Shown here in pieces: positions 21,779 through 31,034 of a DNA stretch of 64,000 nt (positions within the stretch are counted from its first letter, which is position 1; each line of letters begins with the position of its first letter). The DNA lies in the NCBI GenBank assembly GCA_963082975.1, contig OY720350.1, positions 51,786,734-51,850,733 of the forward strand, read 5' to 3'. The notes under the pieces were generated by a model. That model searched no databases. It was not told the origin of the DNA and saw only the letters and a list, made by a program, of their open reading frames with translations. Origin of the DNA: Labia minor. Taxonomy: Eukaryota > Arthropoda > Insecta > Dermaptera > Spongiphoridae. The translations under genes were made by a program, and so were the position numbers.

Positions 21779-22972
21779 AAATAAGTTGACCTGTGGCCAG
21801 GTCCGAACCGACCGATGGTTTGAAGTAAATTAATTTCCAGCTACAGAAACAATTTCAAATAATTTAAATGTATCTATTAATGCAATAAAAAACAGATATG
21901 TATAGAACATAAATATTTTTTATTTTATTATATTTATAATATATAAGTAGTAGCTGGCTGTGACGTCATGAAGGGCTGGGTGACGTCATATAATTTAAAA
22001 TTAAGAAAAAACTAATGATGATTTTTTCCGAGGATAAAACCAATACAAAATGCAAGATTCGTGGTAAGCATGTAAAAATCTCCACATGTGAAATTTGGTG
22101 TGAAAACAATACCTCCCTAATATCGTCGGTCGGTAAAAATTGAATAATATTGGGTTTATTCACGGATGATATTATTATTTATGTAAACCGAGACATTTTA
22201 TCTCCCGGAGAATTTTTGCGGGAACACTGAGACACACAGAATACACATAAGAATAAGCAAAATGATCGTACGGAATAAGAATATTTGATCTATCAAAATT
22301 AAAAAAATTTTTAGGAGATCTAATTTTATTTATTTATTTAAAATAAGTTGTACCACATGTTTATAATTAACAAAAATTATACATTAAGTTAATTTTTTAA
22401 ATAAGATTAACTATATATATTTTATTTCTTTCCAAATATGATTTATCAGTACAATGATAAGAAAATTTTTTTATAATTTATTAATATTAAATTATTATTG
22501 AGTATAGATATATTCGATTACAATATATTTATATTCATATGAAATAATTTCCATAATAAAAAAAAATAAAATATTTTTATATTTGGTAAATTAAAAAGAA
22601 ATAATAATGAAAAAGAGTTATATTTTTACAATATATATGATTTTTTTTATATTTTGTGATGTTTGCATTTTAATTTTAAATTGAGAATTAATTCTATCTA
22701 TAAAATATTTAAAATATATCAAAGTTTAAATTATGAAATTGAATATTTCAAAATGAAAATAAAAAGTTAAAGAAAATAATCGCGATATTCAATTATTTTT
22801 TTATTATTAATTAAATTAAAAAAAAAACAATTGAATATTTAATAGGGCCTCCTCCTTTCCCCATAAATTAGCCCTTCCAAGCCTCGCCTTCCGAAATTTC
22901 GAAAAATTAATAATAAAGAAAGTTCGCCTTAAGAAAAAAGATTAAAAAAAACTAAGGCGTTTGGTCTGTAGC
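21779..22972 (+). repeat. 1.2-kb composite repeat, paralogous to 55173-55685 plus 60936-61552
   Basis: It opens with a shortened repeat A (21779-22140) that lacks the middle section, then continues tgaataatattgggtttatt, tctcccggagaatttttgcg, a long AT-rich stretch, cctcctcctttccccataaa and aaggcgtttggtctgtagc. The same order recurs at 55173-61552, where a hAT transposon splits it. The two versions differ by many substitutions and small gaps, so they are old. A near-identical copy from the large duplication lies at 43178-44371. Confidence 0.7.
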
Positions 22973-24195
22973 CTCTTTGAATCATCTGAGAGTGCCTTTG
23001 ATTTTTTGGATTTCGAAATGAAATCGCGACATTCGGGGCAACCTGAAATAAAACCTACGTACCTAGTAAGGGAGTGCATAGCCTCCATCAAATTGGATGG
23101 AAGGCCCATGCTAATCGAAAAAGCCCTGCGCTCAAAAGGTAGCCAACAATTTGTTCCTGTTCAGGCTAATCCCATTTCGGAACTGTGCTGAATTACCTTC
23201 CCGAATGTCCGTTCATCCAATCCACCTCAAATACACTCTCAGTAATACAAAATGGCACAATTCAGACCTGACATGCAATTCATGCAATCCATCCCTAAAA
23301 TGGCATTTGTTTTATCCACCCGTATTTTATTTATTTATTAATTCTAATCTAATCTATGAATTAGTAGGATGAGAACATGCATGGATGTGTAGGAGGCAAC
23401 CACCTTAAAATTCCTATCAACTATATATCAAAAAATAGCCACCCTCCCAGTATAACACATCGAAACCTACTAATTCTAAAAATACCTGTGTCTCTTCTGC
23501 CTCCTTTATCAATGCTTCTTCTTGAAAGATGTACTCTGAAATTCCCTAATCTCACTAAATTCTATCATATAATTTAATATATTTCTCTATAATCTCCTAA
23601 TGAATATTATCAAAAGCAAAAATTCATTGTAATTTAATTCTACTTTCTATATTATATTAAACTTTACTTTAAATATTATATTTACATTTTCTATTATAAA
23701 GTGCGCCATGCTAAATAAATAACGATTATTACTTACATTTGGAGAGCTGAATTTCAATCATTTCATCGTCATGAAGGATGGAGAAGATAATCAAGAATTC
23801 AAATCAACATTCAGTAGCAGGAACGAAGATTGAAACATGAAATAGAAGAAGAAAAATCACTTATTAGTTTATAATCAATAAATTTAAATTGAATTAAAAA
23901 TAAAATTAATAATAAATACTGACCTCGGAGTTCATAAAGGGTTGATATTTCTCGCAGATTAAACTCGAAGAACAGCTCGTAGACTTGAATTGATGTCCAT
24001 CACTCTCGCCTCGATAAAGAAAAAAATAATTAAGATTAGATATTTATATTATATACGGGAAATAAAAAATAAGATATAAATAAATAAATAATATTAATAT
24101 ATTTTAAAAAGTGTATAGATTTTTAAAAATATTATCTTATTTCTGTAATATTAAAATACTAAAATTATTTTACATCCTATATAGAACGATGATTA
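22973..24195. other. Intergenic DNA, unrecognised short ORFs (copy at 44372-45594)
   Basis: The first 220 bp are less AT-rich and open on both strands (plus-strand frame to 23191 containing LVRECIASIKLDGRPMLIEK), but I do not recognise the product. Between 23735 and 24009 the minus strand has splice-like signals (CCAAATGTAAGT; exon-like 24009-23924 followed by GTCAGT). No complete gene could be assembled. Confidence 0.35.
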
Positions 24196-24488
24196 TGTAA
24201 GCGGGTTGTCCCCTGGTTAAATCACAAATTAAATATAAAATAATTTAGATTTATTTGAATCCAAATTTTTATTACATTTATAAACTCTAAAATAAATGAC
24301 AACTTAAAAGTAATTATTAAAAAAATAAATGTCTCAATTGAGATAGTCACAAGTCTTCTTTCTTCTCGGGCCACACTCTCTTCGTTCCCTTCCTCTCACC
24401 TCAGTGTCCGAGCTCGGTCTGTCTAACCAGCAGCAGGCAAACGCCAGCCACCTTCACCAGATCAAGGGTCATTTTTCCCACTATTACA
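24196..24488 (-). repeat. 3' LTR of Gypsy copy 1
   Basis: On the minus strand it begins TGTAATAGTGGG and ends CCCGCTTACA. An AATAAA lies in the AT-rich 3' half. There is no clear TATA box in the U3-like part. It matches the 5' LTR at 30470-30762. Confidence 0.9.
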
Positions 24489-24491
24489 TCG

Positions 24492-24501
24492 TTCTCCCTT
24501 T
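24492..24501 (-). other. Polypurine tract of Gypsy copy 1
   Basis: The minus strand reads AAAGGGAGAA, three bases from the 3' LTR. This is the expected site for plus-strand DNA priming. Confidence 0.7.
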
Positions 24502-24504
24502 AAG

Positions 24505-24537
24505 AAAGATTGTCCATTAATTTCTTGGACAATCTTT
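24505..24537 (-). other. Perfect 11-bp stem-loop beside the polypurine tract
   Basis: The arms AAAGATTGTCC and GGACAATCTTT surround an 11-base loop, between the third-frame stop and the polypurine tract. It would form in the element RNA. Function is unknown. It recurs at 45904-45936. Confidence 0.6.
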
Positions 24538-24659
24538 GTCATTTATATCAGCGAGAGCGAAGGGACTCCGATTCGACATTAGCGAAACACCCCTCCGTCT
24601 TCGGTATCTCTCTTCTTTCTTCTGTCTTGAGGTTTATGTTAGTTTGAGAGTTCTTTTCC

Positions 24660-25958
24660 TCAGTTAGAATCACCACTATTATTATTACACTGCGTTAAAC
24701 TATCTTCTGTTTCACAGTCACTTGCTACAGCGAGAGGAATGGAATGAGCTGACATTGCTAATTCTGTTTCAGCACGATTGCCTAAAGTATTCCTAACTCT
24801 TAGCCCATAGGGAGATCTATTAACTTGACCGATATTTCTGCCTGGAATCCATTGAGAATCTTCAATGGAGGGACTCGAGCTGTCTTCTACTTCTTCTCTG
24901 ATGGTGCTTTCAATTCCTTGCTCTCCTTCTACTCCTGCAATCTCATTCTCTGAGCATAAATCTTCCCCAACCACCCTTCTAGAACTTCTAAGGAAATAAG
25001 GAGATCTTTCACGGTGAGATGACTCTCCTTCCGGAGTCCACTCTGATTCCGTCAAAATGGACCCATTATTTGAAGGCGAAGAGGTAACTTGAGTTTCATT
25101 ATTATCTATATTTTCATTTTCCTCTCTACTCAGAATCGGATCGTTTATAGCTACTTCTTCTATATTATCCGTTGAACGAGCTTGATTAAAGGAATTATCT
25201 ATATTTGTGTTCATTTCCTTCGAGTGTATCATGTTTGGTTCTTCATAAGGAAAGGTCTCTCTCGTACACTCCCAACATTCAGAATCTATAGGATTTTCTT
25301 CTAAATCATTTAATGTTTCTGTATAAATGCGGATTAAAATCGAATGATGTTTAATTTCTTCTAAAATAATTTCTCTAACTTTTTCCCAAGTTAGTCGATC
25401 TGAACCGCAGCCTATGCGAGGTAATGCTATTTGTTTTATCCGTAGATTTTTAGCCTGGAGTATCATAGATTTGATGCATTTTCTTAGTTGTTCAATTTTC
25501 ACTTTCTCATCTATCGTTTCTTTTAAAATTAGATGAAAGATAATTCTCTCAGGGTGAAACTGAACAAGTGTATCACCTACTTTGGGAGTAGGTTTGATTT
25601 CTAATGGATGACGAGGGTATACTCTTTTAATTTCCTTAGCAATACCACGTGACATTACTAAGTCGGCAGCAATTCCATAACCCAGCGCGAAATTCGTTGG
25701 TGCTTCTATAAGCTTACCTTCCACTTCTTCCAATCCGACGCTGTCTTTTATTTTCGAAGGTAATACGCTCGATTTTAATCGATTAACATGCACGTTCATA
25801 GTTTTATTTGGTCCGATAGCAACTTCATAGACTACCGGAGATTTTACCGAAACGATTACATACGGGCCCTTCCATGGTTTATTAAATTTTTTTGCTTGTT
25901 TTTCACCCGTTGCGGGTGTTAATAAAAATACGGAATCTCCTTCAAAAAATTGACGCAT
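24660..25958 (-). CDS. Gypsy third frame: integrase GPY/F domain plus TARG1-like macro domain
   Basis: The 432-residue frame opens with the C-terminal integrase module (WKGPYVIVSV, GPY at 31-33, ending in VHVNRLK). Residues about 82-215 resemble the OARD1/TARG1 group of macro domains, which bind ADP-ribose and remove it from acidic side chains: ALGYGIAADLVMSRGIAKEI, VGDTLVQF, LILKETI, LPRIGCGSDRLTWEKV and a final IRIYTE. Lys146 and Asp187 sit where the TARG1 catalytic pair is expected (inferred by eye). The rest is Ser-, Asn- and Glu-rich, with two related motifs (EWTPEG with RSPYFLR; QWIPGR with RSPYGLR). It overlaps pol by 17 bases and is offset +1 from it, so pol's integrase is split between frames. 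There is no signal peptide or membrane segment, so it is not an envelope gene. Confidence 0.82.
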   Translation of the reverse strand: MRQFFEGDSVFLLTPATGEKQAKKFNKPWKGPYVIVSVKSPVVYEVAIGPNKTMNVHVNRLKSSVLPSKIKDSVGLEEVEGKLIEAPTNFALGYGIAADLVMSRGIAKEIKRVYPRHPLEIKPTPKVGDTLVQFHPERIIFHLILKETIDEKVKIEQLRKCIKSMILQAKNLRIKQIALPRIGCGSDRLTWEKVREIILEEIKHHSILIRIYTETLNDLEENPIDSECWECTRETFPYEEPNMIHSKEMNTNIDNSFNQARSTDNIEEVAINDPILSREENENIDNNETQVTSSPSNNGSILTESEWTPEGESSHRERSPYFLRSSRRVVGEDLCSENEIAGVEGEQGIESTIREEVEDSSSPSIEDSQWIPGRNIGQVNRSPYGLRVRNTLGNRAETELAMSAHSIPLAVASDCETEDSLTQCNNNSGDSN

Positions 25959-28900
25959 TTTTCTTTTTTTTATTTTTATTTTTATGTGATAGTTTCAGCT
26001 CTTGGCGGGATTTATTTAGAGATAAATAATAAGCTTTTTCCAAACGATTTATTAAATCTTCAATATATTTATCTCTAATGGAATCGGAATAATGATACCG
26101 ATATTCGTTCGCACAAGGTAAGTTTATTTCCCTTCCATATAATAAAAAATTTGGAGAGTAACCTGTGCTTCCATGTGGAGTAGAGCAATAGGCCATCATG
26201 GCATGAGGAAGCCACTGATCCCAATCTCTTCCATCAGGACGTACATAATGAGACATCGTGTCTATTAGTGTTCGATGGAATCTTTCTAATCGCCCATTAG
26301 ATTCCGGGTGATAAGCTGTAGTGTTAATTTTCTTTATACCCAATAGCTTACAAAGGTGAGATAGAAGATTTGACATAAAGTTTTTACCTTTATCACTTAG
26401 CAACTTTTCAGGAGCCCCAAATCTACAAATCACTCTTTCTACCAATGCTCTTGCTATACGCTCCGCTGTTTGGTTAGGGAGAGGAATTGCTTCAGCGTAT
26501 CTGGTAAAATAATCAATACAGGTAAGAATGTATTTATTTCCTCTTTTTGTAGTTGGTAACGGTCCAACAATATCAACTGCTACCATTTGAAATGGTCTAG
26601 AGGTGTCTTCGTGTTCTTGAATGGGTACTTTTAGACCAACCGGAGATTTTCTCAGATTACAACTTCGGCAAGTTTTCACATATTGCTCCACATCTTTTTT
26701 GAGTGTTTTCCAAAAGTATAAACGTTCTATCAGTTTTTGTGTGGCTTCAATACCCCGGTGACCTGCCATAGGATGATCATGATGATTTTTAATAACTTGA
26801 AGAACGTATGATTTAGGTACTATTAATTTAGGTTCATCATCATCTTCTGATTTTAAATATATAATTCCTCTTTCATCCTCTACAAAAGGTAAGTGTTGTT
26901 TTATCAATTGGCAGTCGATATCTTTCAATTGAGCCTGTCTTAATTCCGTAGGATTATTATTTAATTCAATTATTTCAACCATTCCAACCGAACGACTCAA
27001 TGCATCGGCATTTTTATGTAATTTTCCTGCTTTATGCTCAACTTCATAATTAAATTCTGCTAGCTTTAAGGTCCAGCGTGTTAATCTGGATGAAGCATTT
27101 TTTAAGCTTAGCATCCATTTTAATGCTGCATGATCAGTTAATAATTTAAATTTTCTTCCATATAAATAACATCTGAATTGTTGGGTAGCCCATACTACCG
27201 CTAATAGCTCTTGCTCTGTAACCGAATAGTTTTGCTCTGCCTTATTCAAATTTCTACTTGCAAAGGCCACAGGTCTTTCATACCCATTCCTTAGTTGAGA
27301 AAGTACGGCTCCTATCGCTCTACCCGAAGCATCTGTCGCGAGAATAAAGGGATCTTTGAAATCTGGATAAATTAAAACATTATCCTTTATTAATTCAGAC
27401 TTAAGTTTATTAAATGCAACTTCCTGATCATCATTCCATTTAAACGGTTGGTCTTTTTTGGTTAATTGGGTCAATGGTCGGGCTATATGAGCATAGCTAG
27501 GTATAAATCTCCTATACCAACCAGAAAGGCCTAAAAACTGTCTTACCTCTCTGATATTCTTAGGTCGAGAATATAGTTTAATTGCTTCTGTATTTTTGGG
27601 ATGCGGTTTTATACCATCGGCAGAAACAATATGACCCAGATATTCTACTTCGGAGACTGCAAAGTTGCATTTTGATATTTGTAATTTTAAATTTGCTTTT
27701 TGGAGCCTATTTAAAACATTTCGTAATCGAACAAGATGTTCATTCCATGAGTCTGAGAAGATGATAACATCATCTAAGTATACGAAACATTCCTCTCCTT
27801 TTATATGAGCCAACACTCTATCCATCAGCCTTTGAAAAGTCGCCGGTGCTCCTGCTAGGCCGAATGGCATGCGATTGTATTCAAAGTGCCCTTCAGGAGT
27901 AGAAAAAGCGGTCTTCTCCTTATCCCGAGGGTCCACTAATATTTGATGATAACCACTGGCGAGATCTAAGGTAGTAAAAAGGCTTGCCTTACCAAGTGAT
28001 TCTAACGTTTCGGTTATATTAGGTATTGGATAGCTTGCTACTTTCGTTATTTGATTCAATGATCGAAAATCTGTACAAAACCGATATTTTATTTCTCCAT
28101 TTTTCTTTTTAGGTACTAATATCACGGGCGCTGACCAAGGTGAGTCTGAGTCTTGTATAATATTCTTTTCCAGTAATTCCTTAATTTGATTTCTCATCTC
28201 ATCTTTCAACGCATTGGGAACCCGGTATGGTTTTTTACAAATAGGTGGGGAGAAATCAGTTATTATACGGTGCATGACACCCGAAGCACATCCAATATTT
28301 TTGTTACTTTCGTCGTAAATAACCCCTGGATATTCGTGTAATAATGCCTTTAATTGATTTTTATGTTCTTTAGTTAAGTGTTTGATTTTATTTTCTAATA
28401 TAGCCTTGAAGTCACTTGTTTCACATTCATTTTCCCATTTAATTTGATTCACCTCAAATACATCAGTTAATTCTCCAACCGCTATTTCAGTTTTATTATC
28501 TACTCTTAATTTCTTTCCCGTCATATTAATCATTTTAATAGGTGTCATTCCATTGACGATTCTCCCAATAGAATAAGCAATCCGTACACCTCCTCCTATT
28601 TGGGCAGGTTGAAGCAATAGATTTCTTTTTTCTAAATTTTTTGATTTTGAAACTTTACCCCAAATAAATATTTCTGACCAAGGAGGAATTTCCACATTTT
28701 CAAGGCAATGCACTGAATATTCCTTTTTCGTGTCAGTTTCCAAACTAATCACTTGTTGGTTATCTTCTTTAATTTCGTTAAAACGCAATTCTTGAGAAGA
28801 AAAATCTAAAGTGGCTCCTATTTTCTTTAATAGGTCTGCCCCGATCAGGCCTGCTCCGACATTTTTCAGAGGGGAAATAATAAATTGATGTTGCAATGTT

Positions 28901-29103
28901 TTTCCGCACAGTATTACTTTTACCTTTTGAATACCTATTATATTAAGGAGGTCTCCAGTAATACCCCTAGCTACTCCCGACCAGGGATATATCGGAATGC
29001 CGGGTACCGGGTCTCTTAAAATTGATACTTGTGCTCCTGTATCAACTAATAAACGACGATATACATCCCCCACTAAAGCACCCACGCGATTATCATCCCC
29101 CAC
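25942..29103 (-). CDS. pol: Gypsy Pol: protease, reverse transcriptase, RNase H, integrase core, copy 1
   Basis: The 1053-codon frame starts after the gag stop and has no good ATG; the first codon listed is GTG, and the frame is open upstream to the frameshift site at 29181-29187. Domains in order: aspartic protease LLVDTGAQ (DTG 21-23); reverse transcriptase with LDLASGYHQI and YLDD at 442-445; RNase H with ATDASGRAIG (Asp591) and NADALSR; integrase zinc finger (HPMAGHRG, then CRSC near 812-815); and the DDE core with D844, D904 and E940, the last pair 35 residues apart as usual. It ends in a Lys/Asn-rich stretch just before the GPY/F module, which lies in the next frame. Confidence 0.93.
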   Translation of the reverse strand: MGDDNRVGALVGDVYRRLLVDTGAQVSILRDPVPGIPIYPWSGVARGITGDLLNIIGIQKVKVILCGKTLQHQFIISPLKNVGAGLIGADLLKKIGATLDFSSQELRFNEIKEDNQQVISLETDTKKEYSVHCLENVEIPPWSEIFIWGKVSKSKNLEKRNLLLQPAQIGGGVRIAYSIGRIVNGMTPIKMINMTGKKLRVDNKTEIAVGELTDVFEVNQIKWENECETSDFKAILENKIKHLTKEHKNQLKALLHEYPGVIYDESNKNIGCASGVMHRIITDFSPPICKKPYRVPNALKDEMRNQIKELLEKNIIQDSDSPWSAPVILVPKKKNGEIKYRFCTDFRSLNQITKVASYPIPNITETLESLGKASLFTTLDLASGYHQILVDPRDKEKTAFSTPEGHFEYNRMPFGLAGAPATFQRLMDRVLAHIKGEECFVYLDDVIIFSDSWNEHLVRLRNVLNRLQKANLKLQISKCNFAVSEVEYLGHIVSADGIKPHPKNTEAIKLYSRPKNIREVRQFLGLSGWYRRFIPSYAHIARPLTQLTKKDQPFKWNDDQEVAFNKLKSELIKDNVLIYPDFKDPFILATDASGRAIGAVLSQLRNGYERPVAFASRNLNKAEQNYSVTEQELLAVVWATQQFRCYLYGRKFKLLTDHAALKWMLSLKNASSRLTRWTLKLAEFNYEVEHKAGKLHKNADALSRSVGMVEIIELNNNPTELRQAQLKDIDCQLIKQHLPFVEDERGIIYLKSEDDDEPKLIVPKSYVLQVIKNHHDHPMAGHRGIEATQKLIERLYFWKTLKKDVEQYVKTCRSCNLRKSPVGLKVPIQEHEDTSRPFQMVAVDIVGPLPTTKRGNKYILTCIDYFTRYAEAIPLPNQTAERIARALVERVICRFGAPEKLLSDKGKNFMSNLLSHLCKLLGIKKINTTAYHPESNGRLERFHRTLIDTMSHYVRPDGRDWDQWLPHAMMAYCSTPHGSTGYSPNFLLYGREINLPCANEYRYHYSDSIRDKYIEDLINRLEKAYYLSLNKSRQELKLSHKNKNKKKKNASIF

Positions 29104-29174
29104 TTTATTGGTAGTTACTGTTGTAATAATTATGCCCTGATTTTTGGATCGATTAACAGGTCTTTGCTCGATCC

Positions 29175-30056
29175 TTATTCGTTTCCCTTTTCTCTGAAGC
29201 TTTTTCGATTTTCTCCTTTGATCGCTTGTATTCTTGGAGAAGTGCTAGATTCAAAAATTCTCGAACTCGATGTGCGAGGAGATTCCGTAGTGAGATTTGA
29301 ACAATTTCTGGCCAAATGACCCTTTCCTCTGCATTTGAAACATACTATCTCCTTTGATGGTGAAGAAGCACAATGTCTAGCCATGTGACCTTTAATTCCA
29401 CAATTGAAACAACTCTGGTTTTTTGTGTATGTAAAATTATTTGTATATAAATCATCCCCTTGATTTTTACAACCCGATTCCTTTCTCAATTTTTCCATTT
29501 CGAATTCGATTCTTTTAGCTCGTGATAGAGCCTCTTCTTCATCTTCTGGAGGTGATACTCGTAAAGTTTTACCTACTTCACCTTCAAGTCCCTCTAAGAA
29601 AAGTTCTAAAACTGTAAATCCAAATGATTCTCCACTTTCTAATACAGCTTTTATCCTATCATAAAAATCCCCAGCTTGTTCATAAGGTAATTGTTTTAAG
29701 CCCGTTAATTGTTTAATTCGATCTAATTTATTAATTTTATTCCCGAAGCGATTTATAAGTTTAGCTTTTAGTTCAGCATAATTTAATTCACTAGATTGCC
29801 CCTGAACAAATAAAAGAGGTGTTCCTTCTAATTTTAATTTTAATACCACTAGTTTGTCAGCATCACTCCATCTCCCTAGCAGAGATAATTGCTCGAACCT
29901 AGTTATAAATTCATCAAACGATTGTTTACCATCCCAGGTTTTTATTTGATCTAAGAGTGTAAAGTTAGGTTCACGTTCAACTTTGACGGTAATTGCGGTA
30001 GGTCGTTTTGCAAGTTCTGCTTCTAAGATTGCAATTTTTTCTTCTAAATTAGTCAT
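29175..30056 (-). CDS. gag: Gypsy Gag with two CCHC zinc knuckles, copy 1
   Basis: The 293-residue protein starts at the first ATG after the leader. Residues 1-20 look helical and Glu-rich; 35-165 have the FDEFITRFEQL and LEGTPLLFVQ style of Ty3/Gypsy capsid. Two knuckles follow: CFNCGIKGHMARHC (216-229) and CFKCRGKGHLARNC (239-252), which bind element RNA. The end is Ser/Arg-rich. The stop (29175-29177) lies just beyond the GGGAAAC slippery heptamer. Confidence 0.93.
   Translation of the reverse strand: MTNLEEKIAILEAELAKRPTAITVKVEREPNFTLLDQIKTWDGKQSFDEFITRFEQLSLLGRWSDADKLVVLKLKLEGTPLLFVQGQSSELNYAELKAKLINRFGNKINKLDRIKQLTGLKQLPYEQAGDFYDRIKAVLESGESFGFTVLELFLEGLEGEVGKTLRVSPPEDEEEALSRAKRIEFEMEKLRKESGCKNQGDDLYTNNFTYTKNQSCFNCGIKGHMARHCASSPSKEIVCFKCRGKGHLARNCSNLTTESPRTSSSRIFESSTSPRIQAIKGENRKSFREKGNE
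29181..29187 (-). promoter_or_regulatory. -1 ribosomal frameshift heptamer GGGAAAC (gag to pol), copy 1
   Basis: On the minus strand G GGA AAC lies in the gag zero frame, one sense codon before the gag stop. Shifting back one base enters the pol frame, which has no stop from there into protease. The heptamer fits the X XXY YYZ rule. It recurs at 50580-50586. Confidence 0.8.
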
Positions 30057-30361
30057 TTTTAAATAATATTAAACAAAATAAAATATAAAAATACCACTTA
30101 TATATATAGAATATATATAAATATTACACTCTAGGTATATAAATAATTATATTTTACATGAACATTGATTTTTATAAACACACACAAATATTATATTTAT
30201 TTAAAGATATAAATACACATTACTATTATAAATAATATTATATAAATTTATAAATAAAACTTATTTTCTATTTGAAAAAAATTTTAAGTAGATTAACTGA
30301 ATGAATACGCACTTTGAACATACACATTTTAGAAAAAAAACTTTATAAATTTTAAAAATTC

Positions 30362-30400
<39 letters not shown>

Positions 30401-30448
30401 ATGAAGGGTCCCTAATTTATTCTAATTGTAGAATAGTATAGGTAACTC

Positions 30449-30466
30449 ACCTCACACCTGACACCA
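30449..30466 (-). other. Primer binding site of Gypsy copy 1 (tRNA-Leu-like)
   Basis: Three bases after the 5' LTR the minus strand reads TGGTGTCAGGTGTGAGGT. The first ten bases fit the complement of a typical tRNA-Leu 3' end; the remainder differs, so the tRNA assignment is an inference. Confidence 0.55.
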
Positions 30467-30469
30467 AAT

Positions 30470-30762
30470 TGTAAGCGGGTTGTCCCCTGGTTAAATCACA
30501 AATTAAATATAAAATAATTTAGATTTATTTGAATCCAAATTTTTATTACATTTATAAACTCTAAAATAAATGACAACTTAAAAGTAATTATTAAAAAAAT
30601 AAATGTCTCAATTGAGATAGTCACAAGTCTTCTTTCTTCTCGGGCCACACTCTCTTCGTTCCCTTCCTCTCACCTCAGTGTCCGAGCTCGGTCTGTCTAA
30701 CCAGCAGCAGGCAAACGCCAGCCACCTTCACCAGATCAAGGGTCATTTTTCCCACTATTACA
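30470..30762 (-). repeat. 5' LTR of Gypsy copy 1
   Basis: It is the same 293 bp as the 3' LTR with no difference noticed. An AT dinucleotide run at 30364-30398 lies in the leader between it and gag. Confidence 0.9.
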
Positions 30763-31034
30763 ATTATAATAAGTTATAATACGCATTTAATAGACATATA
30801 ATAAAAATATCTTAGAAAACATCAGAAAACTAATTATGATTATATTATTAATTTCACGAAGATTTTATTCTGTTTAATTGATATATTATAGGTAATAGAA
30901 ATATTATTCATTTTTCAAAAGTGTTATAATAATATGAAATTGACAATGAGATTTGAAAGGAACGGTGTGAGCGATAATGAGATTAGAAAGAATATATAGA
31001 ATATTTAAATATTATATTTATTATTATATGAATA

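Larger units (their letters stand above)
24196..30762 (-). mobile_element. Gypsy (Ty3-type) LTR retrotransposon with macro domain, copy 1
   Basis: The 6567-bp element lies on the minus strand. Its 293-bp LTRs begin TGTAAT and end CTTACA on that strand, read identical to each other, and are flanked by ATTA (24192-24195 and 30763-30766). In element order it has the 5' LTR, a primer site, gag, a -1 frameshift signal, pol, an offset third frame, a polypurine tract and the 3' LTR. Matching LTRs and open frames point to a recent insertion, possibly still competent apart from the pol/third-frame offset. Confidence 0.92.

Noticed and set aside
22961-23191. 76-codon plus-strand ORF
   Set aside because: It lacks a normal ATG start, is open on the opposite strand too, and matches no family I know. 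Mentioned only within the intergenic entry.
24660-25958. Third Gypsy frame as an envelope gene
   Set aside because: Position fits env, but there is no signal peptide, membrane segment or furin-like site; the content is integrase GPY/F plus macro domain.
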